From Strongylocentrotus pallidus (Eukaryota > Echinodermata > Echinoidea > Camarodonta > Strongylocentrotidae), in the NCBI GenBank assembly GCA_030265145.1, contig JARBES010000129.1, forward strand, positions 10,153,787 to 10,177,974: DNA of 24,188 nt, in the 5' to 3' direction. Below the pieces are notes generated by a model that saw nothing but the letters and a program-made list of their open reading frames with translations, was not told the origin of the DNA and searched no databases. Each line of letters begins with the position of its first letter. Positions within the stretch are counted from its first letter, which is position 1. Positions 9,058 through 18,890 of the stretch are shown in pieces. A program made the position numbers and the translations under genes.

Positions 9058-11580
9058 TAGGTGGTTAAGGTTTCAAGTAATCAGAAAAGCAAAGTCACTA
9101 AATTTATTGAAATCCAAATTGTGGGATCCATAGTACTATGAGTGTTCTTAAACTTTGATAACTTTCCATTCTGTTTTGACATGACAGAAATTATACACAC
9201 ACTTTCCTGATTTGTCAGGACAACATGATTTATTCTGCAGTAACAGATACTCGAAGTTTCATATCTGCAACAAATTTGATATGGTATTGGTAGAGTTGAT
9301 TGCGCAAAGCGAATGGAAAGTTGTCCTATGACTAATAGACTCATGACCAATTTGGTGACTTTTAAATTAAATTAAATTAAATTCCCAGTATCTGATTCTT
9401 TCAATATAATAATTCAAATGGCAATATTTCTCTTTTTTGTTTAGATTGTGCCTGAAGCAGTTGCTACCAATACTGGATTGCCTTTAAACTGAAAGAATAG
9501 AGTTTTAGAAAAGTGCAATGAATGGTTAGAGAAAGAAATGACCTCAAAATGCAACTGCAATGATGTTAGAGACCCTGGTGCTTTAATGTTAACAAACCTG
9601 AAAATGAATTTTCATTGATTAATAATACAATGGAGTTAGAAACAAAAGAATGCAAAGTGAAGTGTCATGAAGTTGTAAAGAAAAAGAAAGCAGAATTAAA
9701 TCAAAATCAATCCATTAGTATGATCCAACACCTTAAATTCAAAATGCTGTGAAGATATTAGAAAGACCATACACCAGAGATTGAGAAGTGTGTAAGTTGG
9801 AGATGAGAGTTTCAAGCATGGTTGCAGAAATAAGAACTGAATTTTATCCATACATGTTGTAGCCCGCTGTTCCATTCTGCGAAGAAAATACTCTCCTGTC
9901 ATAAAGAAAATAAAGTGTATCAAATAAAATAATTATTTTTATAGAAACTTACCAGCAAATACACATGCACACAAGTGTAAAGAGTAAAAACAAATACATG
10001 AACTGTTTGATGAGAGCCGAGTCAAAATCAATGACAAAGTATATATGAGACACATTTCCATAGCTCCCAACAGCTTATATCTCTTATTTACGATTTAAGG
10101 AGGAAACAAATCCATCACTATACAGTATACACACTTACATCACGTAAATACAAAATTACAATATCAATACAGGTGACTTGAGAATGCATTCAGTAAATTT
10201 GAAGATTGTCATGACACCTTTGTGGTATCTATTTCTAAGAACTCTATATTTTAAATAGTGTAAGATAATATGGCATTCTGATTTCTTATGCTCCCGAAAT
10301 CACTGAACAATACCTCTACAGCCACCTGCCATACCAAGCAGAGGGTTTAAAGGCAGCAAGGAAACGAGATATACAAAGACACGCTCCCTAAAGGTCATCT
10401 CATTTTCTGCCCGCCAAATCCAGTTTGCTGTAGATTCCATCAGGAGCGGGAAGGTCCTCGCCTTCCCCTCACATTTGTACTCGCAATCATCTTTCAGAGG
10501 TTTTTATGAACAAGGAAAACTATTTGTTCTTCGTCGGCGCCGGTGCTGTACTCAAAAGGTTAACTGGTTGTAACCCGTCTCAGAGCAGCAAAAATATATT
10601 CATACCGTGTTCAGTTTCAATGTGTCAGTTTAATACGAATCTGTTCATTTTTAAGCAATTAATGAAGCCTGAATTATTAAAAGAGACAACAAAAAGTTCT
10701 ATTGTTCACAATTGCAATTTTTTTTTAAATTTGGGCTTCATACATGTATAACACTATTTAGTTGAAATCCATGTGGATGGATGTGAAAATTTGAATTTTA
10801 AGCTAACAAAATTGTGATTATGAATACAAAAAATATATAAATCAAAGTGAACCTTTGTGAATATATAAATGTTAAAGAAGTTATTCCACCTCCCCTCCCC
10901 CCCTCAAAAAAAAAAATGAGTAAGCTGAACTGCTAAACCTGTGATGTATTATAAGTGTCCTAACTTTGAATAAGTTGTGCATAAAATAAAAGGGGCCTAA
11001 TAGAACACAACAAAAATGCCTGTAGATATATTCATCACATTCATGTGAATCAATCTATTTCACTGTTTTACATTCAATTATTCAGAACTCATATTTCACT
11101 GAAAGGTTATTCTCAGACTGATGCATTGAGCTATTGTCTGGTTTCCTGCTTGCCTGCCATCAAAAGAGACCAGCCCATCATTTAGAAAGAGAAAAACTAT
11201 ACTAAATATAATACTGTGTCCTACATAGATATATTTATGACATAATAAAAAACAATTTTATGAGCACTTTGTATTCAAAGTTTCCCAATAAAGTTAATCA
11301 TAAAAGTAAAATAGAGGTTCTGGCTGCAGAGGCATAGGGACTTTCTTTATGTTAGTGATATGCGCTATAAAAATAACGTTCATTATTATTATTTTTATTA
11401 TTTTGTTTGAGGACTTGAGAGTAATAATGGTTAATATGCCCTGTGAACAGAGCATAGGACACAAATATACAAATAGACAGGGCATGGTGTGAGCAGACAC
11501 GGAAAGTGATGTGCAATGACCTCCAGAGTTTATGTGTTAACAAGCACAATATGAGGTACACAATAACGCCCCTCCTCCAA
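9058..11580. other. Intron interior; no gene recognised
   Basis: AT-rich, with an (AAATT)n run at 9361-9383. From about 9443 to 9930 there is coding-like but interrupted sequence: an acceptor-like pyrimidine run and TTTAG, Glu/Lys-rich frames, and an AATAAA at about 9908. It may be a decayed gene copy, with no family recognised. A GC-richer stretch lies at about 10310-10600 (CGTCGGCGCCGGTG inside it). It could be regulatory. Confidence 0.35.
9361..9383. repeat. (AAATT)n microsatellite
   Basis: Four to five copies of the pentanucleotide. The same motif, on the other strand, makes another run at 16591-16608. Confidence 0.85.
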
Positions 11581-11951
11581 GTTTTTGTTGTTGTAATTGT
11601 AATTTACCTGTTTCTTTCATATATATTATGTTATCCCATGTGAACACACACATATCCCCCACTCACTATATAAATGTAGTTTCATATTTCCTCAAGTCTG
11701 AATGACCCTGATGCACTCATGACTTCACAGGTAAACCCACATGATGAGGCAGAGAGGGAGAGAGATAGGGAGTTGTTGTTGTAATTCACCCATTTCTTTC
11801 ATCTATATTATTTTATCCCGCGTGAACTCACACATATCCCTCACTCACTATATACATGTAGTTTCATATTTTCTCAAGTGGGAATGACCCCTGATGCACT
11901 AAGGACTTCACAGGTAAACCCACAAGATGAGGCAGAGAGATGGGGGGAGAG
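11581..11951. repeat. Tandem duplication of about 182 bp, two copies
   Basis: Copy 1 at 11581-11771 and copy 2 at 11772-11951. Both run from GTTGTTGTAATT through TTTCTTTCAT, CACTATATA-ATGTAGTTTCATAT and TTCACAGGTAAACCCACA to GATGAGGCAGAGAG. By eye they are roughly 90% alike. No coding content is seen. Confidence 0.88.
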
Positions 11952-13025
11952 CATCCTATAGAAATTGAATCTCTCAAATTGCCCTCCTGCACTCCGGCAT
12001 GGTAAAATGTAAATGAAGTCTGCCTTCGCAATGAATCAATCAATATGATATGGCCACTGGGAACTCTGTTATTGTAGAAGCCCAGACAGTTAAGTATTCA
12101 GTATTCTATAGCCATGGAGAAGTGGGCTTTTTAAAGGGGTTGGTCAAGATTGATTGAAGACAGCAATGATAAAAGAGAGATAATTTCACAAAAGCTTTTT
12201 TTTTTTTCTTCTTTAGTACATGCTTGTATTATCATATATTTATAGATACAATTTCATCAAATATCATGAATACAATTATATTTGCATACTATTACAGTAA
12301 TTAAATATACATGTACACACAGGATCAGTTGTACATTGATGGGTATTGTATAAATTGACCTGTGTGAGAAAACACTAATTCATGAATGGAATAAGTCATA
12401 ATTTTCTCTCTCTCTCAATGTAATCCCACATCTATACACATACAGGTACATAAACATACACCTGATTAATTTTTCAAAATTGAACTTAAATCGTTAAAGA
12501 TCCATATTAATACCTTTCAACACAATTTGAATTAATGACTTTGAGGGGGGAACAATTGAACTAATTCATTTGAAAATACTAAAATATAGCGGTTGACAAA
12601 TCTATTTCAATTATGAGAAACCTTCACCCAAGAAGAGCAACAACTTATTTACGCAATTTGCGTTCCTGCAATTGTACTACAAAGGATAATAGCAGCTTCA
12701 TCACCACACACACCTGGGAAGAAAGCATCCATAAATTTGAATACATTTACTTGATAAATGACTTCACATAGTACGTCACGTTATCAGGAAAATGGCGATG
12801 CCCATGTCGTGCTGAGAAACTGTAAATTCTTCTTGCTTCATGTCTCTCTCTACACTTTGGTGGGGAATCTTGAAGATTAGTGGGCAAGAATATAATATTC
12901 TCTCAGAATAAGTAAAGTTATTTCTTGGGGTGAGGTTTCCTTTAAAGTAAGACGTAGGAGGGGGGAGGGGTCAGTCTAGGATTGAAGAAGATGAAGTAGG
13001 AGAGTTGCACTCTTAAACCATCCCA
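11952..13025. other. Intron interior; no gene recognised
   Basis: Unremarkable AT-rich DNA with a short CT run near 12408 and a G-rich patch at 12958-12971. A TACGTCACGT near 12771 resembles a CRE site, but one such match is weak evidence. Confidence 0.4.
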
Positions 13026-13565
13026 TCATCAGTGTATTCCTTGACTCAATAAATCTTCTCCTCATTCAATCTGTAATTGGGCTTTCAGATTTAATGAGTC
13101 TCCGGTGATCTTTCCTATCGCGACCCACCGAAGGGATGAAGGTCCCTAAAGAAATTAGCTGTACCCATCAAGAGAGAACGGTGATCCCTTTTTTCATCAT
13201 CGACGACGTATCAACTCCATAGATGCATCGGCACATCTTTCAGAGCAACCTTACTTCTGCTACGTAAATGACAGGAGGAGCAGGTCTTTGGCAAACAGAT
13301 GATGATGTGTCTTTGAGTGGATTTCCATCAGTGGTCTTTTGTTTACCGAAGAGGGTTATGTCCACATCAGTCGTCTACTCTCATGCTGCTTTCATTATCA
13401 TCAATGTCTGTCAAGATCTTCATCAATGGTCTCAACAAAACTCTTCTGGATTAACCCCCCATCTATCCCACCCACTCACCCAGAATTGTACTTCTTGTGC
13501 AGCGAATGCAACTGAGTCACAGGATCTTTATTGCATTGTATAGGTGAAATGAAAGAATTCATTAA
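13026..13565. repeat. Left copy of a ~530-bp block duplicated across the gap
   Basis: Runs from TCATCAGTGTATTCC to GAATTCATTAA and matches 13738-14264 at about 95% by eye, with scattered substitutions and small indels. It is richer in GC and CpG than the flanks (CTATCGCGACCC). A 91-codon plus frame here is destroyed by indels in the other copy, so it is probably not coding. After the shared TTAA (13562-13565) the sequence diverges completely. Confidence 0.9.
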
Positions 13566-13637
13566 AGGTAAAGACCAGTAATGGTCATGCGATTGCATTG
13601 TGAAAGAAACGTTGTGGAATCGATCAGAAAAGGTTGA

Positions 13638-13737
13638 NNNNNNNNNNNNNNNNNNNNNNNNNNNNNNNNNNNNNNNNNNNNNNNNNNNNNNNNNNNNNNN
13701 NNNNNNNNNNNNNNNNNNNNNNNNNNNNNNNNNNNNN
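13638..13737. other. Assembly gap, 100 N
   Basis: Exactly 100 N, the conventional placeholder for a gap of unknown size. True length and content are unknown. Confidence 0.97.
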
Positions 13738-14264
13738 TCATCAGTGTATTCCTTGACTCAATAAATCTTCTCCTCATTCAATCTGTAATTGGGCTTTCAG
13801 ATTTAATGAGTCTCTGGTGAACTTTCCTATCGCGACCACCGAAGGGATGAAGGTCCCTAAAGAAATTAGCCGTACCCATCAAGAGAAAACGGTGATCCCT
13901 TTTTCATCATCGATGTATCAACTCCATAGATGCATCGGCACATCTTTCAGAGCAACCTTACTTCTGCTACGTAAATGACAGAAGGAGGAGATCTTGGGCA
14001 AACAGATGATGATGTGTCTTTGAGTGGATTTCCATTAGTGGTCTTTTGTTTACCGAAGAGGGTTACGTCCACATCAGTCGTCTACTCCCGATGCTGCTTT
14101 CATTATCATCAATGTCTGTCAAGATCTTCATCAATGGTCTCAACAAAACTCTACTGGATTAACCCATATCTGTCCCACGCAGAATTGTACTTCATGTGCA
14201 GCGAATGCAAGTGAGTCACAAGATCTTTATTGCATTATATAGGTGAAATCAAAGAATTCATTAA
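13738..14264. repeat. Right copy of the duplicated block
   Basis: Begins at the first base after the gap and matches 13026-13565 to its TTAA end (14261-14264), then continues into unrelated sequence. Abutting a gap, it may be the second allele of one locus rather than a genuine tandem duplicate. Confidence 0.9.
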
Positions 14265-14605
14265 CACACAATCACTGGACATATCCATCATGAAAATGAA
14301 CCCAGTCAACAAACTGAACTTCTCTGTAGAACATGCAAACAAAACCAATAGGGTAAATAAAAATGGAGGATATTAACACGTTTTTCAATCTTAAATATTT
14401 GCAAAAACAAATGACAAATCAACATTATACACTGTACAATAAAAATGTGATAAATATTTGAAGAACTTGTACAAAATATAAATATAACTTTATCATGATT
14501 ATGCAAACCAACTCCAAGACTTTATGGCAGAATCCAAATTTGACTTTTTTTAATTTTAATAAAAGACAGATTTTCCAGACAGCAGACATACAAATGATTT
14601 CTTAC

Positions 14606-14688
14606 CTTTCTTCACCCTGGTTTACAAGAGCGATGCGACCATAATCCCCAGCTACTTTTCTGAAGATAGCAAACAGAACAACTAAGAT
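14606..14688 (-). CDS. TMEM63-family protein, coding exon 2 (first membrane helix, DYGR motif)
   Basis: Encodes 27 codons plus two bases: the end of the first membrane helix (ILVVLFAIF) followed by RKVAGDYGRIALVNQGEE. Vertebrate TMEM63 proteins have R-K-x-A-W-D-Y-G-R-L-A-L at this point, so family membership is clear. Here the Trp is Gly. The acceptor must be the CTAG ending at 14689-14690 on the complement. The nearer TTAG seven bases further in would put the exon out of phase with exon 1. The donor is AG|GTAAG. Basic residues just after the helix indicate a cytosolic side (positive-inside rule). Confidence 0.9.
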
Positions 14689-15444
14689 CTAGCCATGGAA
14701 AGACAAAGAGAAAATAAGAAATGGATTAGACATCTTTAAATGACCAGAAAATATGGATGTCAATGTCTCAGCAGGTGTCATTCATTGTGATTTAAAAATA
14801 TATAAATGTAGTTACAGGATTGTTTTAAAAGCTTTTAAAATTATAAGTATAAATGTATGTGCCAACTCTAAATGGACTGGTAGTTCCAGTTTTGTAAGTA
14901 AAAACAGATAATTGTAAAAGATTATAGTAAGCACAAAAATTAATCATCACAATTTGAGAATACCAGCAATATCCGTCTCTTTTTAACCATGTCTGCAGGG
15001 GGGTGATATCACTTTACATTTAGTACATGTAAGGCAGACACATTCCACAATATTGTCTCTTTAGTCTTCACTGAATCATGAAACACCAGCAACATCCTTC
15101 TAATTTGAATTGTACTCCTTTGAGAAGGTCATGACATAGCAAGCAGCATGAATATAAAACTGCATTCTAAATTCAGAATCAATAATACTGCCAATGTTTG
15201 CATTGAGATATAACAAAATATATACCCGGTACATGTAGTTTATATATATATATGAAAAATTCTCTTGACCATAACTACATTTTTTGTTTGTATGTTTTCA
15301 GTTCACTCAAATTTCTCCTATTAGAATTTTTCCACCACCTTATTCCAACTTGGGATTCATGGGATATTATGTGACCTGAAAGGATGAAACCACATACACA
15401 TGTTAGAGAGGAGTGACAAAGATCTTGCTGCATGCACTACTCAC
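14689..15444 (-). other. Intron 1 of the TMEM63-family gene
   Basis: A 756-bp intron with GTGAGT donor and CTAG acceptor. It is AT-rich, with a TA repeat at about 15241-15252 and two ACATGTA motifs. No open frame or RNA gene was recognised inside it. Confidence 0.8.
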
Positions 15445-15567
15445 CACATAAAATAAACAGTTGTAGGCGATGTTCTGCGGTATACCTCCGTACTGAAGAA
15501 AGGAAATGGCGGTATTGTTCTTGCCCTGAAGACTGCAGTTCTCCGAGGAGTTGGTCACACCCCACAT
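15445..15567 (-). CDS. TMEM63-family protein, coding exon 1 (start codon, residues 1-41)
   Basis: Residues 1-41, beginning MWGVTNSSENC and ending IAYNCLFYV. The start ATG is the complement of 15565-15567. An in-frame TGA lies 12 bases upstream of it, so this is the first possible Met in the frame. The donor is GTGAGT directly after a complete codon (phase 0). Three N-glycosylation sequons (N6-S-S, N10-C-S, N17-N-T) fit the extracellular N-terminal tail known for TMEM63 proteins. The YGGIP motif at about residues 26-30 corresponds to the FGG-V/I-P motif of vertebrate members. The hydrophobic run starting near residue 31 is the first half of the first membrane helix and is completed by exon 2. 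A non-coding upstream exon cannot be excluded. Confidence 0.88.
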
Positions 15568-15700
15568 GATGAGAAGCGGTCAGTGGTCAGCTCCACACCT
15601 CTTCAAAATAATCCTTCTTACTGCCTTCTAGCTCTACTTCTGCTCCCCTTCTCTCTCTCTCTCTCTGCTTTCAAGACGTACCCAGGAGAAAGTGGTACGT
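15568..15700 (-). promoter_or_regulatory. 5' untranslated or promoter-proximal DNA of the TMEM63-family gene
   Basis: Immediately upstream of the start codon. On the transcribed strand it carries a (GA)n run complementary to the CT repeat at 15651-15666, about 85-100 bp before the ATG. No TATA box is visible. A possible but poor splice acceptor (AAAGCAG before the GA run) means it could instead be the end of an upstream intron. Whether transcription starts here is unknown. Confidence 0.35.
15651..15666. repeat. (CT)n microsatellite upstream of the start codon
   Basis: Eight CT repeats, read as GA on the transcribed strand of the TMEM63-family gene. They could act as a GAGA-type promoter element or be neutral. 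Confidence 0.9.
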
Positions 15701-15789
15701 GTGGAACTGGGGGAAGAAAATGAGATGAGGGCTTTCGTCAACGTGCAATGTATATGCTAACAGACTAACCACATATTCTTTCTTTTTTT

Positions 15790-15818
15790 GTATCAGTGGT
15801 TTAAGAAACCAGTGATAC
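15790..15818. repeat. Short strong hairpin upstream of the TMEM63-family gene
   Basis: Arms 15790-15802 (GTATCAGTGGTTT) and 15806-15818 (AAACCAGTGATAC) pair at 12 of 13 positions around a 3-base loop, about 220 bp upstream of the start codon. Confidence 0.75.
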
Positions 15819-16914
15819 TGAGGCTTTGAATAAATACATATCTGCAAAAAACACGTAAATGTCAATTAACGGTACACATTGAGAATTCCACCTGCACAAT
15901 ATCTGTTTATTTTCGAAGCTGAACATCATTACTATTACCTTACATCAACCTATAAAAACTTTACAAACAATTATCATGCTTCCATCTGCCAGTCCTTATC
16001 TTGATACAGGCATAATTTCTCATAATCAAACTTTATTATTCATGAACAAAATGTTAATTTCAAGGACAATTTTGTTAATTTAATCTAAAGTTATGAGATA
16101 AATTAAATGTATTTGAATTAGAGGGGCCTGTGGACCGTGGGATGTAACTATGTAAGGTTTAAATTTATGAAAAAATCATGCACACATCATCAGCACGATA
16201 AACACATTGAAAATTAATCAACAAAATTTGAAATTGAACACACATACAGGTACCAATCCCTGACAACTGATTTTTTTTCCCCCTGCATTATCACTCTCTC
16301 AGTGCTTCATATGAATCAGCGTTAAACTGGGGGTTTAAATTATTTAAGAAAAATTGCTTTATAACATTTACCAAGTCATATTAAGGCAAGTAAATAATAT
16401 TTAACTCCCTTGATAATGATAGCAATTTAGTTTTACTGAATACTTGCACATGCACATTCGTTATCAGTTGGTGAATGGGGGATTCAATAAACCACCACAG
16501 TAATGAGTAAAACTTAGTTGTTTTTCAATAATAGTTTGCTGTTTGAGTATTTGTGTATTGTGAGGTGCAAGAGGATGGGTGAATATTAAATAATTTAATT
16601 TAATTTAACTTCTTGTCATAATAATAAACAAATATCATATCAATCGTATAACTTTTACATGCTGATGATCAAAACTGTTAATAAAAACATGTTACCAGAG
16701 GTCAAATTGAAGACTTAAATAGAGTATCCAGTTCCATGAGCCATCACTATGCTTGCTGAATTCTAATCAATAAATGCGACTACAGCAAATGAGACTGACA
16801 TTGTGGGTGTTGAAGGCCTTCTAGCCACTAATAAGGAGGTAAACTAAACTCACAGCTCATGAGACAGTCAACAAGATTGACATTTTTCTATCTTCCCTTA
16901 TTCACTTCTTTTTC

Positions 16915-17075
16915 TTTGTCGATCTCATGGGCTGTCGGTTTCGCGAGCTGCCAGTCTCGTGGGTGGTCTGTCTCTTGGACCTTTGAGAACTTTCGTATTT
17001 TCTTATGTATTTTCTTGATTGTTGTTGGTTGTGTGTTGTGGGTTGTGTGTTGTGGGCTGCCCGTCTATTGAACCT
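16915..17075. other. GT-rich block with CpGs and short repeats
   Basis: Contrasts with its AT-rich surroundings: TCGCGAG, repeated GGGCTGTC/GGGCTGCCC and GTCTCGTGGG-like words, and a tandem TTGTGTGTTGTGGG pair (about 17028-17055). On the strand of the TMEM63-family gene it is CA/AAC-rich, like an unstructured leader. It lies about 1.4 kb upstream of the first coding exon, so it could be a promoter or non-coding first exon, but no splice donor has been fixed. Confidence 0.35.
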
Positions 17076-17601
17076 TGTGATCGTTGGTCTCATTTGACAC
17101 CGGTCTACTACAGTTACCCCACAAATGCATGGAACTTGTTGGCGTAAACAGTGAATACCCAATTTATATCAAAATTTTAAAGCTAAAATGTAATAACACA
17201 ATTCAGAAAAATATCAATTTACAGTACGCTACTAAATAGTGACATGAATTTGATCATAGTCATCTTGTGACTCGTTTATTTTTATAGAGAAGAAATAACA
17301 TCTGCCTAATTAATATCTTTTATTCACTTTCTCCTTTATTTATAGTTATGCAAAACATTTTTTTGTAATGCTAGTGATATTTTATCTGACCACACTGTAC
17401 TATTATACCTTCTGAACGCTTCATACTTCATTAAAATTGTGCGTTCAGCTAAGTAACGAGGTATCTACATCTTGCATCATTCAAGCGTGTACAATGACCT
17501 TCTGATAACGATTGCCTCCTGTTGGTAGATGAAATGCTTCAAGTGTTGATGTAGAGCTATTCTATTTTTGAAACCTACGATGTCATTATACCATCTGATG
17601 A

Positions 17602-17670
17602 GAAACAGAAAGGCGTTAACTCATATAAATGTAGTTTTACATACCTGTACTGTTAATGCTCTTCTGGCTC
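17602..17670. repeat. Hairpin repeat, copy H3
   Basis: Right arm 17652-17670 (GTTAATGCTCTTCTGGCTC) is homologous to H2's right arm. Left arm 17602-17620 (GAAACAGAAAGGCGTTAAC) is complementary to it at about 14 of 19 positions, across a 31-base loop. Confidence 0.55.
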
Positions 17671-18890
17671 TTAGCTGAATAAATGTATTTTTAGGCAATG
17701 TGTATGTTGTGTAAGTCAATCAATTACATTGTACATTCAATTCACAGAGAGGCACTAATGTTTAAAAGTAAGACAAATTTGATGAGAACATGTACTGTAT
17801 GAACAGTTGAACACTTGACTGGATGAAAATTACCATTAAAGGGGGAAAGATGTATTTTTTTTCTTTCTCATTTCCTTATAATTTGTTTATAATATAACTG
17901 AAAATAATGTCATATTTTGTCAGTTTAATTTGTTGAGAAAAGTACAAATATTCCATCTTTAAGTTTGTTTGTTACTACATGTACCGGTATGTATGTTGCT
18001 TTGCAAAAGACTCCATGATTTTGTATTATACATGAAGCTGAGACAAATAATATTTATCAGTAATTTCCATCAAATATAACTGAGCAATTGATTCAGTCCT
18101 GACCCTCATAGTTTCAAAATTATACATGAGGCTTATGAATAAAGAGTCTAAAACCTGAAATTGGACCCCCTTCCAAAAAATCATACATTATATGAGCCTA
18201 GATCTGCTTCAGCCTCTCATATGAATTGATAACAAATCATTTAAGCAGCTGTAACGTTAGAAGGCTATCTCTTCATCTACAGTGTATGTGTTGCACTACT
18301 CACAAAATCTCTAGTTACATACATGTACTATCATCCTGATCTTCTTATCAGTTCTTCATCACATTCATGTACATGGACACCCTCTGAATTCTCTTCTTTC
18401 CTTCTCTCTTCTGCATGTATCCCATCATTCCTACTCTTTTCCTCTGAGTTTTCATCTCCACGTTTTAATTCATTCCTAGCCCACTGTATCAACATGCAAC
18501 TAATCTAATTATTTAGCACTTGTACTTGTGGTTTCATCCGGGAGCATTAAATTAGTCCTTATGTGAAGCTACTTTTGAATTGATTAAGGATCAATAGATA
18601 CCGGAGAGATACTGTCGCATAATTTTTTTTGCACAAATGCATAACATGAATAGAGAATAGCGGTATTCACATATTAACTGCCTGATTACACACATGCTAT
18701 AATGATCTTGTGTAATGACACTCCTGATGTAAAACTACATGATGTACATTACATCTGGGCTCCTCAATGTGCACAGTATATATATTGCATGCATAGTGCA
18801 TACTGCCGCACATACATGTACATGTATCTATTCATACTTAGTACGCACGACACGTATGTTAATATGCAATGTCGTGAAAAAAGCATCCTG

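Larger units (their letters stand above)
854..14605 (-). other. Intron 2 of the TMEM63-family gene (about 13.75 kb, repeat-filled)
   Basis: Spans the GTAAG donor at 14601-14605 and the CTGCAG acceptor beside 853. The flanking exons match in phase (2 then 1), so no further coding exon is needed between them. It contains the repeats, the foldback, the TTAA-flanked element and the N gap listed separately. The true length depends on the gap and on whether the duplicated block beside it is real. Confidence 0.75.
745..15567 (-). other. TMEM63-family gene, 5' part (three coding exons, partial)
   Basis: This is the transcription-unit span visible here, from the start codon to the last exon in the window. 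The three exons are 123, 83 and 109 bp, separated by introns of 756 and 13752 bp, all with GT-AG ends. Phases agree: exon 1 ends on a codon boundary, exon 2 ends with two spare bases, and exon 3 begins with the single base that completes an Arg codon. The joined 105 residues match the N-terminus of vertebrate TMEM63 proteins as recalled, ungapped from a GG-V/I-P motif through the first helix to DYGR. The family forms mechanosensitive or osmosensitive cation channels (OSCA/TMEM63) and is usually about 800 residues long, so most of the protein lies off the left edge. Which paralogue (63A, B or C type) cannot be settled from this part. Confidence 0.87.
15819..18890. other. Upstream flank; no gene recognised
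   Basis: AT-rich, with an (AATTT)n run at 16591-16608, the GT-rich block near 17 kb and hairpin H3 (both listed separately). Open frames are short and unrecognised. Confidence 0.4.

Noticed and set aside
13268-13543. 91-codon plus frame in the duplicated block
   Set aside because: The second copy of the block loses the frame through small indels, so there is no sign of protein constraint.
14681-14688. Alternative splice acceptor TTAG seven bases inside exon 2
   Set aside because: It would leave exon 2 out of phase with exon 1, while the CTAG at 14689-14690 keeps the frame and adds the ILV of the membrane helix.
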